Shown one piece after another: positions 1-9,988 of a stretch of DNA of 64,000 nt (positions within the stretch are counted from its first letter, which is position 1; each line of letters opens with the position of its first letter). This stretch comes from AP-15 sp963716115 (lineage in GTDB: Bacteria; Pseudomonadota; Alphaproteobacteria; ATCC43930; CGMCC-115725). A model generated the notes under the pieces. The model was not told the DNA's origin. It made no database searches and saw only the letters and a program-made list of their open reading frames with translations. The stretch is taken from the NCBI GenBank assembly GCA_963716115.1, contig CAVQSZ010000011.1, forward strand, positions 6,625 through 70,624, written 5' to 3'. A program made the translations under genes and the position numbers.

Positions 1-309
1 TCAACACGGATCCGAAATTCTAAATTTGCAACCTGAGCGTTAAAGGCGTCGGATCTCGGAGGCGGGAATTTGACGGTCCGGCGCTATCTTGCGCTTGCCA
101 AATAATCTCGTCTGGCCGCCTTCACTCGGCCAACGGCTTTTCATTCGAGTGCTCGTTTGCCTAACTAATAGTTGACCTGCCCAAACGATTATAGGGAACA
201 TCATCTTACGCGGCGCAAACCGCCCGACTGCCGCGGTGCTCGACGAGCCCAACATCGGTGCTCGTCCAATCCGGGTCAAGCATGGAGGCCCCAACTAGGG
301 ATTGGGCAA
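1..309. other. Left-edge stretch without a recognisable gene
   Basis: I see no convincing coding frame, RNA gene or repeat array here. Base composition is lower in GC than the operon to the right. There are no regularly spaced direct repeats of 28-37 bases, so the CRISPR array of the adjacent cas operon is not in this stretch, although it could lie further left. Confidence 0.5.
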
Positions 310-510
310 ATGCGATCTGGTAACGTGTCGCGTCATCTGACCCTGGATGACGCAGTCAATATCTGGCGCAGTCGCGAAGCCGGCGTGGCACAGCACGTCC
401 TGGCCGCCGAATACGGCGTCAATCCGGGCCGTGTCGCAGAGGTGCTGGCCGGACGGCGCTTTCCGGAGGCGCGAGGCCTTGCGCAGCAAGCCAGTGGTAG
501 AGTTGGCTAG
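310..510 (+). CDS. Small helix-turn-helix-like protein
   Basis: This frame encodes 66 residues starting MRSGNVSRHL. I chose the ATG at 310 because the reading frame upstream looks non-coding. The middle (about residues 12-45) reads as two or three helices with a turn at 'AEYGVNPGRVAEVLAG', the pattern of a short DNA-binding helix-turn-helix in which a recognition helix follows a Gly-Val-Asn/Ser turn. A small regulator, perhaps phage-derived, is the most that can be inferred. It sits about 100 bases upstream of the decayed cas operon on the same strand. I recognise no named family. Confidence 0.45.
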   Translation: MRSGNVSRHLTLDDAVNIWRSREAGVAQHVLAAEYGVNPGRVAEVLAGRRFPEARGLAQQASGRVG

Positions 511-612
511 AGGAACACTAGCAGGTACATTATTGGTATCAGGGCTAGGCGGCTCCGCCGCCCGGTCCGCTTAGAATGGCAATCCGGGAGGCCTAAGTGG
601 ATTACGCAAGTT

Positions 613-1821
613 GTGCATGCGGTCGCGAACGATGCGGCGTTGCGGCGGCGGCAACGGCTGCAGCCGGTCGGCGGCAAGGGCGACAAGATTTTCCCGCCGA
701 CCTATCCCGGAGGAACGGCGCGGCGAGCCGCGCTCCGCGGCACATCTATCGAGCGGCGTCGGATCGACGGCGCCGAAGTCTGGTGCGTGCTGATCGACAG
801 CGTGCAGAGCCAGGCGAACCGGCTCGAAGAGGCGCTGCTTGCCGCGGTACGCGAGGGCGCAATCGACCTGCCGTATGTTACGGTCGACTTTTCCGGCAAG
901 GGTTGGCGGGCATCAGCGAGATCACCTCGCTCGATGCGCCGCACCGCGTTTACGACGCGATCATGCGCGACAGCCTGCTCGACGGCGAGCCGTTCATGAA
1001 GAGCACGGTCGGCTTGCGCCTCGCCGAGGCAAAGCCGAGTGATGCGTCCGCGCTGCTGGAGACATCTCCGACCGCGCTGTTGTTCGGCGCGTGGCATTCG
1101 ACCGGCGAGGGCGGCGGGCTCGGCGCAAAATTCCCGCGATGCCTGGTCTCGGAAATCATTGCGATCGATATGCCGGTGGACGAAATCGCCGACCAGCGCA
1201 GTGGCGAGATCGAAACGCGAACCTCGGGCCGGCGCACCGGCAGCCGCATCGACCCGCTCGGCATATTGCGCAAAGTCGAGGTGTTCAAAGGATCCGGAGG
1301 GCTGGGACGATCAACCAGCAGAGGCGCCGGCAGAAAGCGCCAAAGAAGGTGCGGCCGTCGGAGATCAACCACGGCAACATCGCGCCCACCGTGCAGCCGC
1401 TCGGCATCACCTGTGACTATGCCGAGCACACCGCGGTCATCAGCTTTGCCGGGCTGCGCCGGCTCGGCTTCGGCGGCGGCGAGCGTGACCAGCGCGGGCG
1501 CGCGCTGCTCGCGGCGCTGGGGCTGGTGGCGTTCGCCGAGCAGGATGCGCGCGGCTATGCGCTGCGCTCGCGCTGCGATCTCGTTTGCGACGGTCGGGCG
1601 CCGCTCGAGCTGGTGCATGCCGACGGCAGCGTCGAGGCGGTGGAGATCGACCGGGACGCCGCGCGGCGCCTTTATGCCGACGCCTCCGCCGCGGCGCGCG
1701 ATGCCGGCGTTCGCCTTGCCGCGCGAGCCGATCCGGCTGGTGCCGCAGGAAAGCTGGTCGCGATCGTACGAAAGCCAGCAGCTCGCGCTCGAGGGCGAAG
1801 GCGGCGAGGCGGCGAGCCGAC
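613..1821 (+). pseudogene. csb1: Csb1/Cas7 of a type I-G CRISPR system, multiply frameshifted
   Basis: Csb1 (GSU0053 family) is the Cas7-like backbone subunit that polymerises along crRNA in type I-G (I-U) Cascade. Recognisable blocks are spread over all three frames: 'GDKIFPPTYPGG' and 'VLIDSVQSQANRLEEALL' in frame 1 (to about 905), 'FGAWHSTGEGGGLGAKFPR' in frame 3 (about 905-1295), then 'KKVRPSEINHGNIAPTVQP' in frame 2 (about 1340-1720), with C-terminal 'LPREPIRLVPQE' in frame 3 and 'KLVAIVRK' in frame 2. At least five indels of mostly one base are needed to restore a single chain of about 400 residues. No convincing start codon with a ribosome binding site is visible, so the start given is the GTG at 613. 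It is either a true pseudogene or a badly assembled segment; the family assignment is secure. Confidence 0.85.
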
Positions 1822-3289
1822 ATGACGCTTGGTTCTTGAGATCGAGCATCTGCTTGGACGTTGCGTTCGCCGCCCAGGAGCCGGCGAGCGACGCCCCCGG
1901 ACTGGCCGCCTCAGCCCGATCGCGTCTTTTCGGCGTTGGTGGCCGCCTGGGGCGCCCGCGGCGAGGAGGATGGACGAGCGGCGCGCCCTGGAATGGCTGG
2001 AGATGCAGGCCGCCCCGGAAATCGCGGCCAGCGATGGGCATGCGCGGCCGGCGCCGATCGTCTTTGTGCCGCCCAACGACGCGGAAGGCGGCCGGGCCGG
2101 CAACGCGGCTGTGGCGCCGACGCTGCGGCGCCGCAGGCGCGGCGGTTTCCGGCGTTCCGGCCGGACGACCCGGTGGTCTCGCTGGTCTGGCGAGAGGCGG
2201 CGCCCGACGCATCGCGCTCTTGCCGCGCTCAACGCGCTCGCCGCCGATACCGCCTATGTCGGCCATTCCGCCAGCCTGACCCGCTGTCGCTTTCATCGTA
2301 GCGATGTCGCACCGGCAGGCACGGCCTCGCGGCGGCGCGTCTATCACGGGCGGCTCGCCGAGCTCGAACGTGATTTTCACGCCGAGCCGCTGCGGCGGCC
2401 TAGCCCCGGCGCCCCGGTCCGAGCCACGCCGGAATTGGCGAGGGGCGCGCCCGCGGGCGTCTTCTCCGATCGCTGGCTGGTGCTGGAGCATGCCGCCGGC
2501 GAGATGCCCGATATCCGCGCCGCATCGCTGGTCGCCAAAGAGCTGCGCAACGCGCTGATGTCCGGCTATCGCGAGATCGGGCTGGGCGAGGCGATACCTG
2601 CCGCAGTCTCCGGGCATTCGGCCGACGGCCGGCCGTCGAGCGCGCCGCACCTGGCGATCGCGCCGCTGGCTTTTCTCGGCTCGCCCCATGCCAGCGGCGC
2701 GGTGCTCGGCTTCGCGCTGATCCCGCCGCGGGGCGACGACCTGTTCGCCGATCCTGATTTTCAGCGCGCTTTTCGCAAGATCATGCCGCTGAGCGACGCC
2801 GGGGGCGACGAGACGAAACAACGCCGTCGGCTGGTCCTCGGCCGATTGGGCCTCGCCTTTGAGGCCGGCGACGGTTCCGGCCGGCGGTCGCTCGATCCGG
2901 CGCCCTATATCGGCGAGGCGCGCATTTGGGCGAGCTGCACGCCGGTCGTCCTCGACCGCCATTTGAAGGAGACCGGCAACGAGGCGCGCGAGGCGGAGGT
3001 CGAGGGCTTGATCCGTCGGGCCTGCGTCAATATCGGGCTGCCCCCGCCGGAACCGAAACGCATCAACGCAGGCAAGCACTCGGCGATCGAGGGCGCGCCG
3101 TCCGCCTACCCGTCGGGCGGCGCGCCCCGCTGGACGCGCTGGAAGCTGCCCGAAAGCCTGGCGAGCCGGCAGCTTGCCCACGTCGTCGTCGAGTTCCCGG
3201 CTACGGTGCGCGGTCCGGTCATCCTGGGCGCCGGCCGCTTCGTCGGGCTCGGCCTGTGCCGCCCCCTTGATCCGCCGCGTCAACGATGA
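1822..3289 (+). pseudogene. csb2: Csb2 (Cas5-Cas6 fusion) of type I-G, frameshifted
   Basis: Csb2 (GSU0054 family) supplies the Cas5 crRNA 5'-handle cap and the Cas6-like RNA-processing domain. The N-terminus 'MTL' at 1822 is followed at once by a frame change into 'VLEIEHLLGRC'. 'DWPPQPDRVFSALVAAWGAR' is in frame 1, 'RRALEWLEMQAAPEI' in frame 2, 'RRFPAFRPDDPVVSLVW' in frame 1 (about 2145-2205), and the last 360 residues run uninterrupted in frame 2 to the stop at 3287. About four indels are needed. The stop overlaps the cas3 start as ATGA, the usual coupling of an intact cas operon, so the genes were once co-translated. Confidence 0.85.
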
Positions 3290-5496
3290 CCGCGCTCGAT
3301 TTGTCGCCTGGTGATTTCGCGGCGTTTTTTGCGGCCGTGCATGGGGTTCCGCCGTTCCCTTGGCAGGACCGGCTGCTGCATTGTTTGGCGGAAAACGGCG
3401 TCTGGCCGGGGGTTCTCGACCTGCCGACCGGCTCCGGCAAGACCGCAGCGCTCGACATCGCGGTCTTTCATCTGGCGCTCGAAGCATCGCGCGGCCCGCG
3501 TCGGCGCGCGCCGATGCGCATCGCCTTCGTCGTCGATCGCCGGCTCATCGTAGATGACGCCTTTGCGCGCGCCCGCAAGCTGCAGGCCGCCCTGGTCACC
3601 CCGAAATCCGAGATTGGCGAGCGGGTGGCCACCGCATTGCGCTCGCTTTCGGGCGACGGCGAGCCGCCGCTGCTGGCGCGGCGGCTGCGCGGCGGCGCGC
3701 CGCTCGAGGACGATTGGGCGCGCACGCCGAGCCAGCCGACGATCCTGTGCTCCACGGTCGATCAGGTCGGCTCGCGGCTGCTGTTTCGCGGCTACGGCAT
3801 CAGCGATCGGATGAAGCCGGTGCATGCGGGGCTGTTGGGATCCGATTGCCTGATCCTGCTGGACGAGGCGCATCTCGCAGAGCCGTTTCGCCAGACGCTT
3901 GGCGGCATCGTGAACCTGCGCCCGAAGTATGCGGGGATCCCGCCATGGCAAGCGGCGCTGTTGTCGGCGACGCCGGGCGCGCCGAGGCAGTCGGCTCGCC
4001 AGCCGCCGCCGGCGGACTTTTCGTTGACCGACGAGGATCGCGAGCACCCGGTTTTGGCGCGCCGGCTCGCTGCCTCGAAGCCGGCGGCGTTGATCGAGAT
4101 CGCAGGCAGGCAAGGGGTTCCGGCGGAGCTTCGCCGGGTCGAAGAGGTGGTCGACCAAGCAAAAAAGGCGCTTGAGGAGCTGCGCCGAACCCTGACAAGC
4201 CCGGCAATCGGTGTGATCGTCAACCGCGTCGCCCGGGCGCGACAGGTTTTCAATCGGCTGAAAGACGAGGCAGCGGACGCCAGGGTTGTCCTGATCATCG
4301 GCCCGGCACGCCCCGTCGAGCGCGAAGAGGCGGCCGCGCGCGATTTGCGGCCCATCAGAACGGAAGAGGCGCGGGCGCTGGATCTCCCGCTGATTGTCGT
4401 GGCGACGCAAACGATGGAGGCCGGCGTCGATGTCGATTTCGACGGCCTTGTCACCGAGGCGGCGGCGCTGGACGCCCTGCGGCAGCGCTTTGGCCGCCTC
4501 AATCGAGCAGGGCGCGACATCAAGCCGGTCGGCGCGATCCTCGCACACAAAGACGACCTCGGGAGCCGCGTCGACGATCCCGTTTACGGGGATCGCATCA
4601 GAAAGACGTGGGCGGCGCTGACGGAGGTCGCGGCAGGTTCGCCCGAGCGGCTTGTCGAGTTCGGAATCGGCGGTTTGCCGCGCCAGTTGATCGAGAACAG
4701 CCAGGACCTGGCGGCCGAGAAAGAGAACGCGCCGATATTGCTGCCGGCCTATGCCGACCTGTGGTCGCAAACCTCTCCAATCCCTAACGCCGACCCTGAT
4801 GTCTCGCTGTTTCTGCACGGACCGAAGCGTTCGCCGGCCAGTGTTCAGATCGTCTGGCGCGCCGACATCGCCGGCGACCATCTCGATGACCGCGATCGCA
4901 TTGCGGCGCTCCTCGACCTTGTGCCACCGCGGTCCGGAGAGGCGATCGAAATCCCGCTTTGGGCGGCGCAGGCCTGGCTGCGGGACATAATCGAGGTGCA
5001 GGCAGGTCTCTCCGACATCGCCGAACGCGCTCCGGAGGAAACCCGCGGTCCACGGGGAAGGCGCGTCTTCCGCTACGCCGGATCGGATGACCAGCAACGG
5101 ACCCGCGCCGTCTACGCCGACGAGCTTCGGAACGGCGATCTGATCGTTGTCCCGGCGAAATACGGCGGGTGCGATCAGTGGGGTTGGGCGCCAGACTCGC
5201 CTAAAGCGGTAACGGATCTGGCGGAGGAAGCCGCCATGCCTTATGCCGGGCGGCGTTTCGCCGCCCGCGTGACGCCGGAGCTGGTCGAGCAATGGCTCGT
5301 TCGTGAGCAACGGGAGGACCAGGAAGAAGCAACGATCGGCATCGATGTGATCCGCTCGGATTTGCACGGCGTCCTCGCCGAGCATCGCGAAGAGGCTGCC
5401 TCGGAGCTGCTTGATGCGGTGCTTGACCTGCCGTCCCTTCCAGCGAGCATGAGGGCTTGGCTGGAACTGTTGAAGCGTCGCATAAGGCCGGCTTGA
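3286..5496 (+). pseudogene. cas3: Cas3 helicase portion (type I-G), separated from its HD domain
   Basis: A superfamily 2 helicase of the GSU0051-type Cas3 family that would unwind and degrade DNA after Cascade binding. Motif I is 'LPTGSGKT' (K52), motif II is DEAH (residues 193-196), motif V-like is 'ATQTMEAGVDVDF', and motif VI is 'QRFGRLNRAGR' near residue 405. The 736-residue frame is intact from the coupled ATG at 3286 to a TGA at 5494. In type I-G the HD nuclease is normally fused at the C-terminus. Here the HD continues one frame over from about 5483 ('RVFAYGYDLDRPRGVVFLA'). Removing one C from 'aaggccggctt' (about 5484-5488) would rejoin the two parts. The helicase may still be made, but without its nuclease. 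Confidence 0.88.
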
Positions 5497-6283
5497 GCGC
5501 GTCTTCGCGTACGGCTATGACCTGGATCGGCCGCGCGGGGTCGTGTTCCTGGCGGCGCGAGGAATTCATCGCGAAGCGACAGCGGAGGATGAGGGGGCGA
5601 CACCCGTTACTGAAGACGATTGGCTGGGCTCGACATCAGGATACGCCCAGACGCTGGAGGAGCACTCCCGCTGGGTTCGCGACCGCGCCGTCGCGTTCTC
5701 ACGCAACTGCGGCGTGACGCCGGCGATCGCTGACGACATCGCGCTTGCCGCCTATCTGCACGATGCGGGGAAGGCCGATCCCCGGTTTCAGGCAATGCTG
5801 TATGGTGGCGATTGGTTCGCGGTGGATGATGCGAAGATTCTCGCAAAGTCGGACAGGCGAGGCTCTTCCGCCTCCTGGATCAGAGCCGGGCTGCCGGACA
5901 AGTGGCGACATGAGAGCCTGTCGGTGCGGATCGCGTGCGAGCACGGCCAATTTCAGGAGGCGAACGACAAGGAGCTCGTGCTCTGGTTGATCGGGGCTCA
6001 CCACGGCTATGGTCGGCCGCTGTTTCCACATGCCGATCCTTGGGACGAGCGCGACCGTAATGACTTGGTCGCCATTGACGGTTCGGTCGCACCATTGAAA
6101 AGAGGGGCAGGCCCGCAATCGCTTGCCTTCTGCTTTGACGGCTGGGACTGGGCGCAGATTTTCGACCGCCTGAAGCGCCGCTATGGCGTCTGGGAGCTGG
6201 CGAGGATGGAGGCGATCGTCCGGCTGGCGGATCATCGCGCCTCCGAGGCGGCGGCCAAGCGAGCCAGGGAGGATGCCGATTGA
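5483..6283 (+). pseudogene. cas3: HD nuclease domain of type I-G Cas3, out of frame with the helicase
   Basis: This is the C-terminal HD (Cas3'') phosphohydrolase domain that cuts single-stranded DNA. The coding sense starts at about 5483, right after an in-frame stop in this frame, and the first usable start codon is the GTG at 5543. Metal ligands are visible as 'HSRW', 'YLHDAGKADPRF' (the His-Asp pair) and 'IGAHHGYGRPLFP'. It ends with TGA at 6281, which overlaps the ATG of the next gene as TGATG. It could be expressed separately from GTG 5543, mimicking organisms with split cas3' and cas3'', but the coding sense upstream of that codon argues for a broken fusion. Confidence 0.82.
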
Positions 6284-7282
6284 TGACCGAGCCGCAGAGC
6301 CGCCACCGTCTCGACGGCCTGGAGCCGGACAATCTGCTCGCGTTCTTGGCCTTGCTGGGACTGTTGCGAACGCTGGAGGTCTTTCGGCCGGAGTGGCGCC
6401 CGCGCGCCGCCTGGGATCTCGACCAGCCACCGCTGCGGCCGTTTCTGATGACAGCCGAGCCGACGACCCGGGACGCAATATGTGCAGCATCGGCTGAAGG
6501 GGTGGCCACACTCGTCGCCGGCATTGATTTCGGATCGGCCACCGATTTGAAGCTCGACGTGTCGGACGCGAGAGAAATACTCTGCCGCGCCATCTCTCGG
6601 CAGTCCGATGTCGCGGGCCGATACGTGGCGGAGCTTCTCGCGGCGTTGATCTCCGACGCCGCGCTCGACCAGGAACGGACAAAGGTCGAGCCGACCCCTC
6701 TTGCCTACCCAAGCGTCGCCACCAGCAACTTTCTGAAGAATGGTGTTGCGATAAGCAAGGCGGAGCTGCCGGAGAAGCGTGGGCGGGACCCGACCTATCC
6801 GAGCAGCGCAGCGGCGTGCATCGCGCAGGCGCTGTACGCGCCCTGGCAGCGACGCGATCGGCCGGTAGGCTTGCGCTGGGACCCCGACGAAGCAAAGCGG
6901 CACGCCTATCAATGGCGCGCGCCCACCAAAGACCCGCCGACGACGCAGCACGGGGCGAATCGGTTGGCGATCGTTGGACTGTCCGCATTGACCTGCGCGC
7001 CGACGGTTTTGCGAAATCGGGTGCAGCTGTCGGTGATCGGCGGCGATCGGCGGCGATGGCTTTAGCGTCGCCTGGCCGATCTGGAGGGCGCCGGCTTCTT
7101 TTGCCGCCATCCGCGCGCTGCTCTCGCATCCTCGGTTGCGCGAGCCGCGGGCGCTCGATCACCTTGGCGTGGATCACGTGCGGGTGGCGCGACGGATCAG
7201 TCTCGACCGCCTCAGAAACTTCACCTGCGCCGAGCCTTTGTCGGAAGAGGGCGGCGGGGGGCGGCCTCGCGATCGCGGCTGA
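6283..7282 (+). pseudogene. Type I-G large-subunit-like (Cas8u/Cas3-adjacent) protein, broken by a 10-bp duplication
   Basis: The N-terminus 'LDGLEPDNLLAFLALLGLL' matches my memory of proteins encoded beside cas3 in type I-U/I-G operons, which stand in the position of the Cas8 large subunit or a Cas3-associated extension. I cannot settle which. Frame 1 runs from ATG 6283 to a premature TAG at 7063. Coding sense resumes one frame over as 'GDGFSVAWPIWRAPASFAA' and ends at TGA 7280. Removing one copy of a 10-base tandem repeat at 7036-7055 gives a seamless chain of about 330 residues. It is the last cas gene; the next gene is on the opposite strand. Confidence 0.7.
7036..7055. repeat. 10-bp tandem duplication inside the last cas gene
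   Basis: The unit ATCGGCGGCG occurs twice in a row (7036-7045 and 7046-7055). Deleting one copy turns the premature end into an open frame reading V-I-G-G-D-G-F-S-V-A-W-P. This is a replication-slippage type lesion, not a homopolymer miscount. Confidence 0.85.
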
Positions 7283-8386
7283 CTAAAGCGTCTGCCGGCG
7301 GCCGGTTTCCGATGCTTTGACGATCGCGTCGAGCAGGCGGTGGCGGGCGACCGCGGCGGCGAAGCCGGGGCTGGCGGGCTCGCCGTCGCCGATGCGCTCG
7401 GCCAGCCGCGCATAGAGCTGGGCGACATTGTACCGGGAATCGCCCGGCATCCCCGGCGGCACAAAGCGGTATCGCGCCGGCGTCGGCAGCTCGGCCAATT
7501 CCCCGGCGGCGCCCTGCGCCCCCCGCACGGTCAGCTCCTGCCGCTGCATCGAGGCGCGCGCGGTCGCCGACAAGCTCAAATCGCCCTTCTCGCCGTGGAT
7601 CTCGAGCAGAAACTCCGTGCCGCGAGCCATGCCGCCGCGGATCTGGAACGAGACGACCGCTCCGTCGCCGATGATCCCGTTGACGACGAGCTGGTCGGGC
7701 GCGCTCTTCGCCACCATCTCGCCGGTCGCCGAGAGCGCGATCCGGTCGCGCTGGCTGACCGCGAACGCGCTCAGCTCGCGGAATTCGCCGAGGCAATAGC
7801 ACAGCGCATCGATCTGATGCCCGCCGGTGATCGTCAGCAGGTTGGCGCCGTTGCCGATGTCGGCCTGATACGCGCGATCGATCGTCGCCCCCCAGCCCGG
7901 GGCGCAGCCGATCAAGGTCGCCGCCAGCACCCGGCCGACATAGCCCTCGGCGACGAGGTCCTTGACGTAGTTGATCGCCGGCGACGCCCGGCCCTGCAGC
8001 CCGACCACATGCCGGACCCCCTTGCGCTCGGCCGCGTCGAGCATGCGCGCCGCCTCGACCGTGTCGCGGCCGAGCGGCCACTCGCAATAGACGTGCTTGC
8101 CGGCTTCGATCGCCGCCATGACCGGCCGGTAATGATCGGGGACCTTGACGCTGACGGTCACCAGATCGACATCGGGATGCTGCGCCAGCGCCACCGGGTC
8201 GCAGAACGCGAGCGGGACCCCGTAATGCCGGGCGGCCGCTTCGGCGGTTTCCTGCCGGGCGGTGCAGACCGCGGCGATCTCGAACTGCGGCAGCGCGCGC
8301 AACGCCGGGATGTGGGCGATCGAGGCGAACCCGCGGCTCGCGCTGGCCCCGACGATGCCGACCCGGATCCTGCCGCTGGCCGCCAT
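7283..8386 (-). CDS. Gfo/Idh/MocA-family NAD(P)-dependent oxidoreductase
   Basis: This 367-residue protein has the N-terminal Rossmann fold of the Gfo/Idh/MocA family: 'RIRVGIVGASASRGF' at residues 6-20, then 'EIAAVCTARQET'. The motif 'CEWPLGRDTVEAARML' corresponds to the family's E-K-P block, with Trp in place of Lys in 'EWPL'. The C-terminal half is the predicted alpha/beta substrate domain. Such enzymes oxidise sugars, inositols or related polyols with NAD(P). The ATG at 8386 overlaps the stop of the upstream MmgE-like gene as TGATG, so the two are translated together and probably serve one catabolic route. The substrate cannot be told from sequence. Confidence 0.8.
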   Translation of the reverse strand: MAASGRIRVGIVGASASRGFASIAHIPALRALPQFEIAAVCTARQETAEAAARHYGVPLAFCDPVALAQHPDVDLVTVSVKVPDHYRPVMAAIEAGKHVYCEWPLGRDTVEAARMLDAAERKGVRHVVGLQGRASPAINYVKDLVAEGYVGRVLAATLIGCAPGWGATIDRAYQADIGNGANLLTITGGHQIDALCYCLGEFRELSAFAVSQRDRIALSATGEMVAKSAPDQLVVNGIIGDGAVVSFQIRGGMARGTEFLLEIHGEKGDLSLSATARASMQRQELTVRGAQGAAGELAELPTPARYRFVPPGMPGDSRYNVAQLYARLAERIGDGEPASPGFAAAVARHRLLDAIVKASETGRRQTL

Positions 8387-9762
8387 CAGACCCTCCCACG
8401 ACAGGATTGCGATCCCGGCCGCACCATCTCGACCAAGGGCGCTACGCTCGGGGCCTCCGGGAAATTGCGGATCATCGCCAGGCTTGCTTCGATGCGGGCG
8501 GCGTCGAGCCCGGAATTCGGCATCAAGGCGCGGTATTTGGCCTCGATGTCGGCCCAGCCGACGCCCTGCGCCGCCGCGCCTTTGGGCGCGTGCACCGTGC
8601 TCGTAAAGACGCGGCCGTCGCGGGCGCGGATCGTCACCGCCGCGCCCTGGCGGTAGCGCGACGCGTCGTCGGCGGGCGGCGGCCCGACCGAAACCTTGTC
8701 GATCAACCGGTGGATGACCGGATCGGCGATCTTTGCAGCGCTGGCGTGAGCCCAGCCGAATTGCTGGTCGGCGGCCCCGGCGGCGGCGAAATACGCCGGG
8801 CTGTGCGCCATGTCGATCAGGTTGCGCGGGTGGAGCGGCCCGGAGAGGCCGGTCAGCCCCGGCCGCGACAGGACGATGCCCTCGACCTCCTCGGGCGTGA
8901 CGTTGAGGGCGCGCGCCGCGTTGGCGGCGGCCTCGGCGAAGGCGTGATAGGGATGCCCGCCCGGGACCAGCTTGACCGCCATGTCGGTGACGATGTCCCA
9001 ATCCGCGCCGGGCGCGGCGGTGACCCGGGCCCCCTCGACGCCGCCGAAGACCCGGAAAAATCCGTTCCCGGCCTCGAGGATGCGTTCTTCGGCGATGAAG
9101 CCTCGAGCCGCCGCCAGCGCCGCGTCGATGCCGGAACGCACCGCCAGCCCGGCATGGTACTCGCGCGCGAGGCTGGTGTTGGCGGCGGCCGCAAGCCCGC
9201 CGATCGAGGTCGCGGCGAGCGCGATCGCCTGCGCCAGCCGCGGCGGGTCGAGCCGCAGCAGCCGCCCTGCGGCGACCGTCGCGGCGAATATCGCGATGAC
9301 GCAGCCGTGAAAGCCGCGTTCGCGAAATTGCGGGCTGATCGGGTCGCCGATGCGGCCGGCCGCCTCGTAGCCGAGCACGATCGCCGCCAGCACGTCGCGA
9401 CCGCCGGCGCCGGTCCGCTCGGCGACCGCCAGCCCGGTCGCGGTCAGCGGCGTGCCGCAATGAACAATCGCGCGCAAATCGCTGTCGTCGGAGGCCGCGG
9501 CGTCGCTCATCACGGCGTTGACCTGCGCCGCCTCGGCGACCGGGAGCTTCGGCCCGCCGTCGAACCACAGCGAGGCCTGCGGCGCGCCGCCGCGCTCGCG
9601 GGCGAGGTCGCGCAGGATGACCGACGAGCTGAGCTCCTTGCCGCACGCGGCGCTCGCGAGCGTGCTGGCGATCAGCATCGCCGCCAGCTCGGTCGTCCGC
9701 GGCGGCAGGTCGCGATATTCCGTGCGCGCCAGAAATTCGGCGAGGTCCCCGGCTACGGTCAT
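8386..9762 (-). CDS. MmgE/PrpD-family protein
   Basis: A 458-residue member of the MmgE/PrpD family, whose characterised members include 2-methylcitrate dehydratase, immune-responsive IRG1 (aconitate decarboxylase) and iminodisuccinate epimerase. Family-like blocks are 'DDSDLRAIVHCGTPL', 'LGYEAAGRIG' and 'GFHGCVIAIFAATVAAGRLL', followed by 'KLVPGGHPYHAFAEAA', which carries the conserved Lys-x5-His region. It is the first gene of a two-gene operon with the overlapping oxidoreductase. MmgE/PrpD plus oxidoreductase pairs are common in catabolism of short organic acids. The function beyond lyase, epimerase or dehydratase chemistry is open. Confidence 0.82.
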   Translation of the reverse strand: MTVAGDLAEFLARTEYRDLPPRTTELAAMLIASTLASAACGKELSSSVILRDLARERGGAPQASLWFDGGPKLPVAEAAQVNAVMSDAAASDDSDLRAIVHCGTPLTATGLAVAERTGAGGRDVLAAIVLGYEAAGRIGDPISPQFRERGFHGCVIAIFAATVAAGRLLRLDPPRLAQAIALAATSIGGLAAAANTSLAREYHAGLAVRSGIDAALAAARGFIAEERILEAGNGFFRVFGGVEGARVTAAPGADWDIVTDMAVKLVPGGHPYHAFAEAAANAARALNVTPEEVEGIVLSRPGLTGLSGPLHPRNLIDMAHSPAYFAAAGAADQQFGWAHASAAKIADPVIHRLIDKVSVGPPPADDASRYRQGAAVTIRARDGRVFTSTVHAPKGAAAQGVGWADIEAKYRALMPNSGLDAARIEASLAMIRNFPEAPSVAPLVEMVRPGSQSCRGRV

Positions 9763-9988
9763 GGCTGCGTGGATCCTGGGATGACGTTGTCCGATCTCGG
9801 GAAAACCCTAGCCGCGCGGCGCCTCGGCTGCAACCCAGGCGACAAGCCTTGCCCCGGCCCCGCCGCCCTCCCCGGCGCAACGCCGCCCAGACTCGTCCCG
9901 TCCGTGCGCGCATCCGGCCTGGCGTAAGCTGAAGCCGGCGCAACCGGAACAACCGCCGCCGCCCCCTTGGCGAGCGCCGGAACCTGCC

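Noticed and set aside
1..612. Possible CRISPR array upstream of csb1
   Set aside because: No repeat unit recurs at regular spacing. Only unrelated sequence and a small helix-turn-helix frame are seen.
950..3487. An 845-codon open frame on the minus strand opposite the csb genes, and a 701-codon frame at 3280-5385 opposite cas3
   Set aside because: GC-rich shadow frames: Arg/Ala/Pro-rich sequence without motifs, directly opposite recognisable Csb1, Csb2 and Cas3 blocks.
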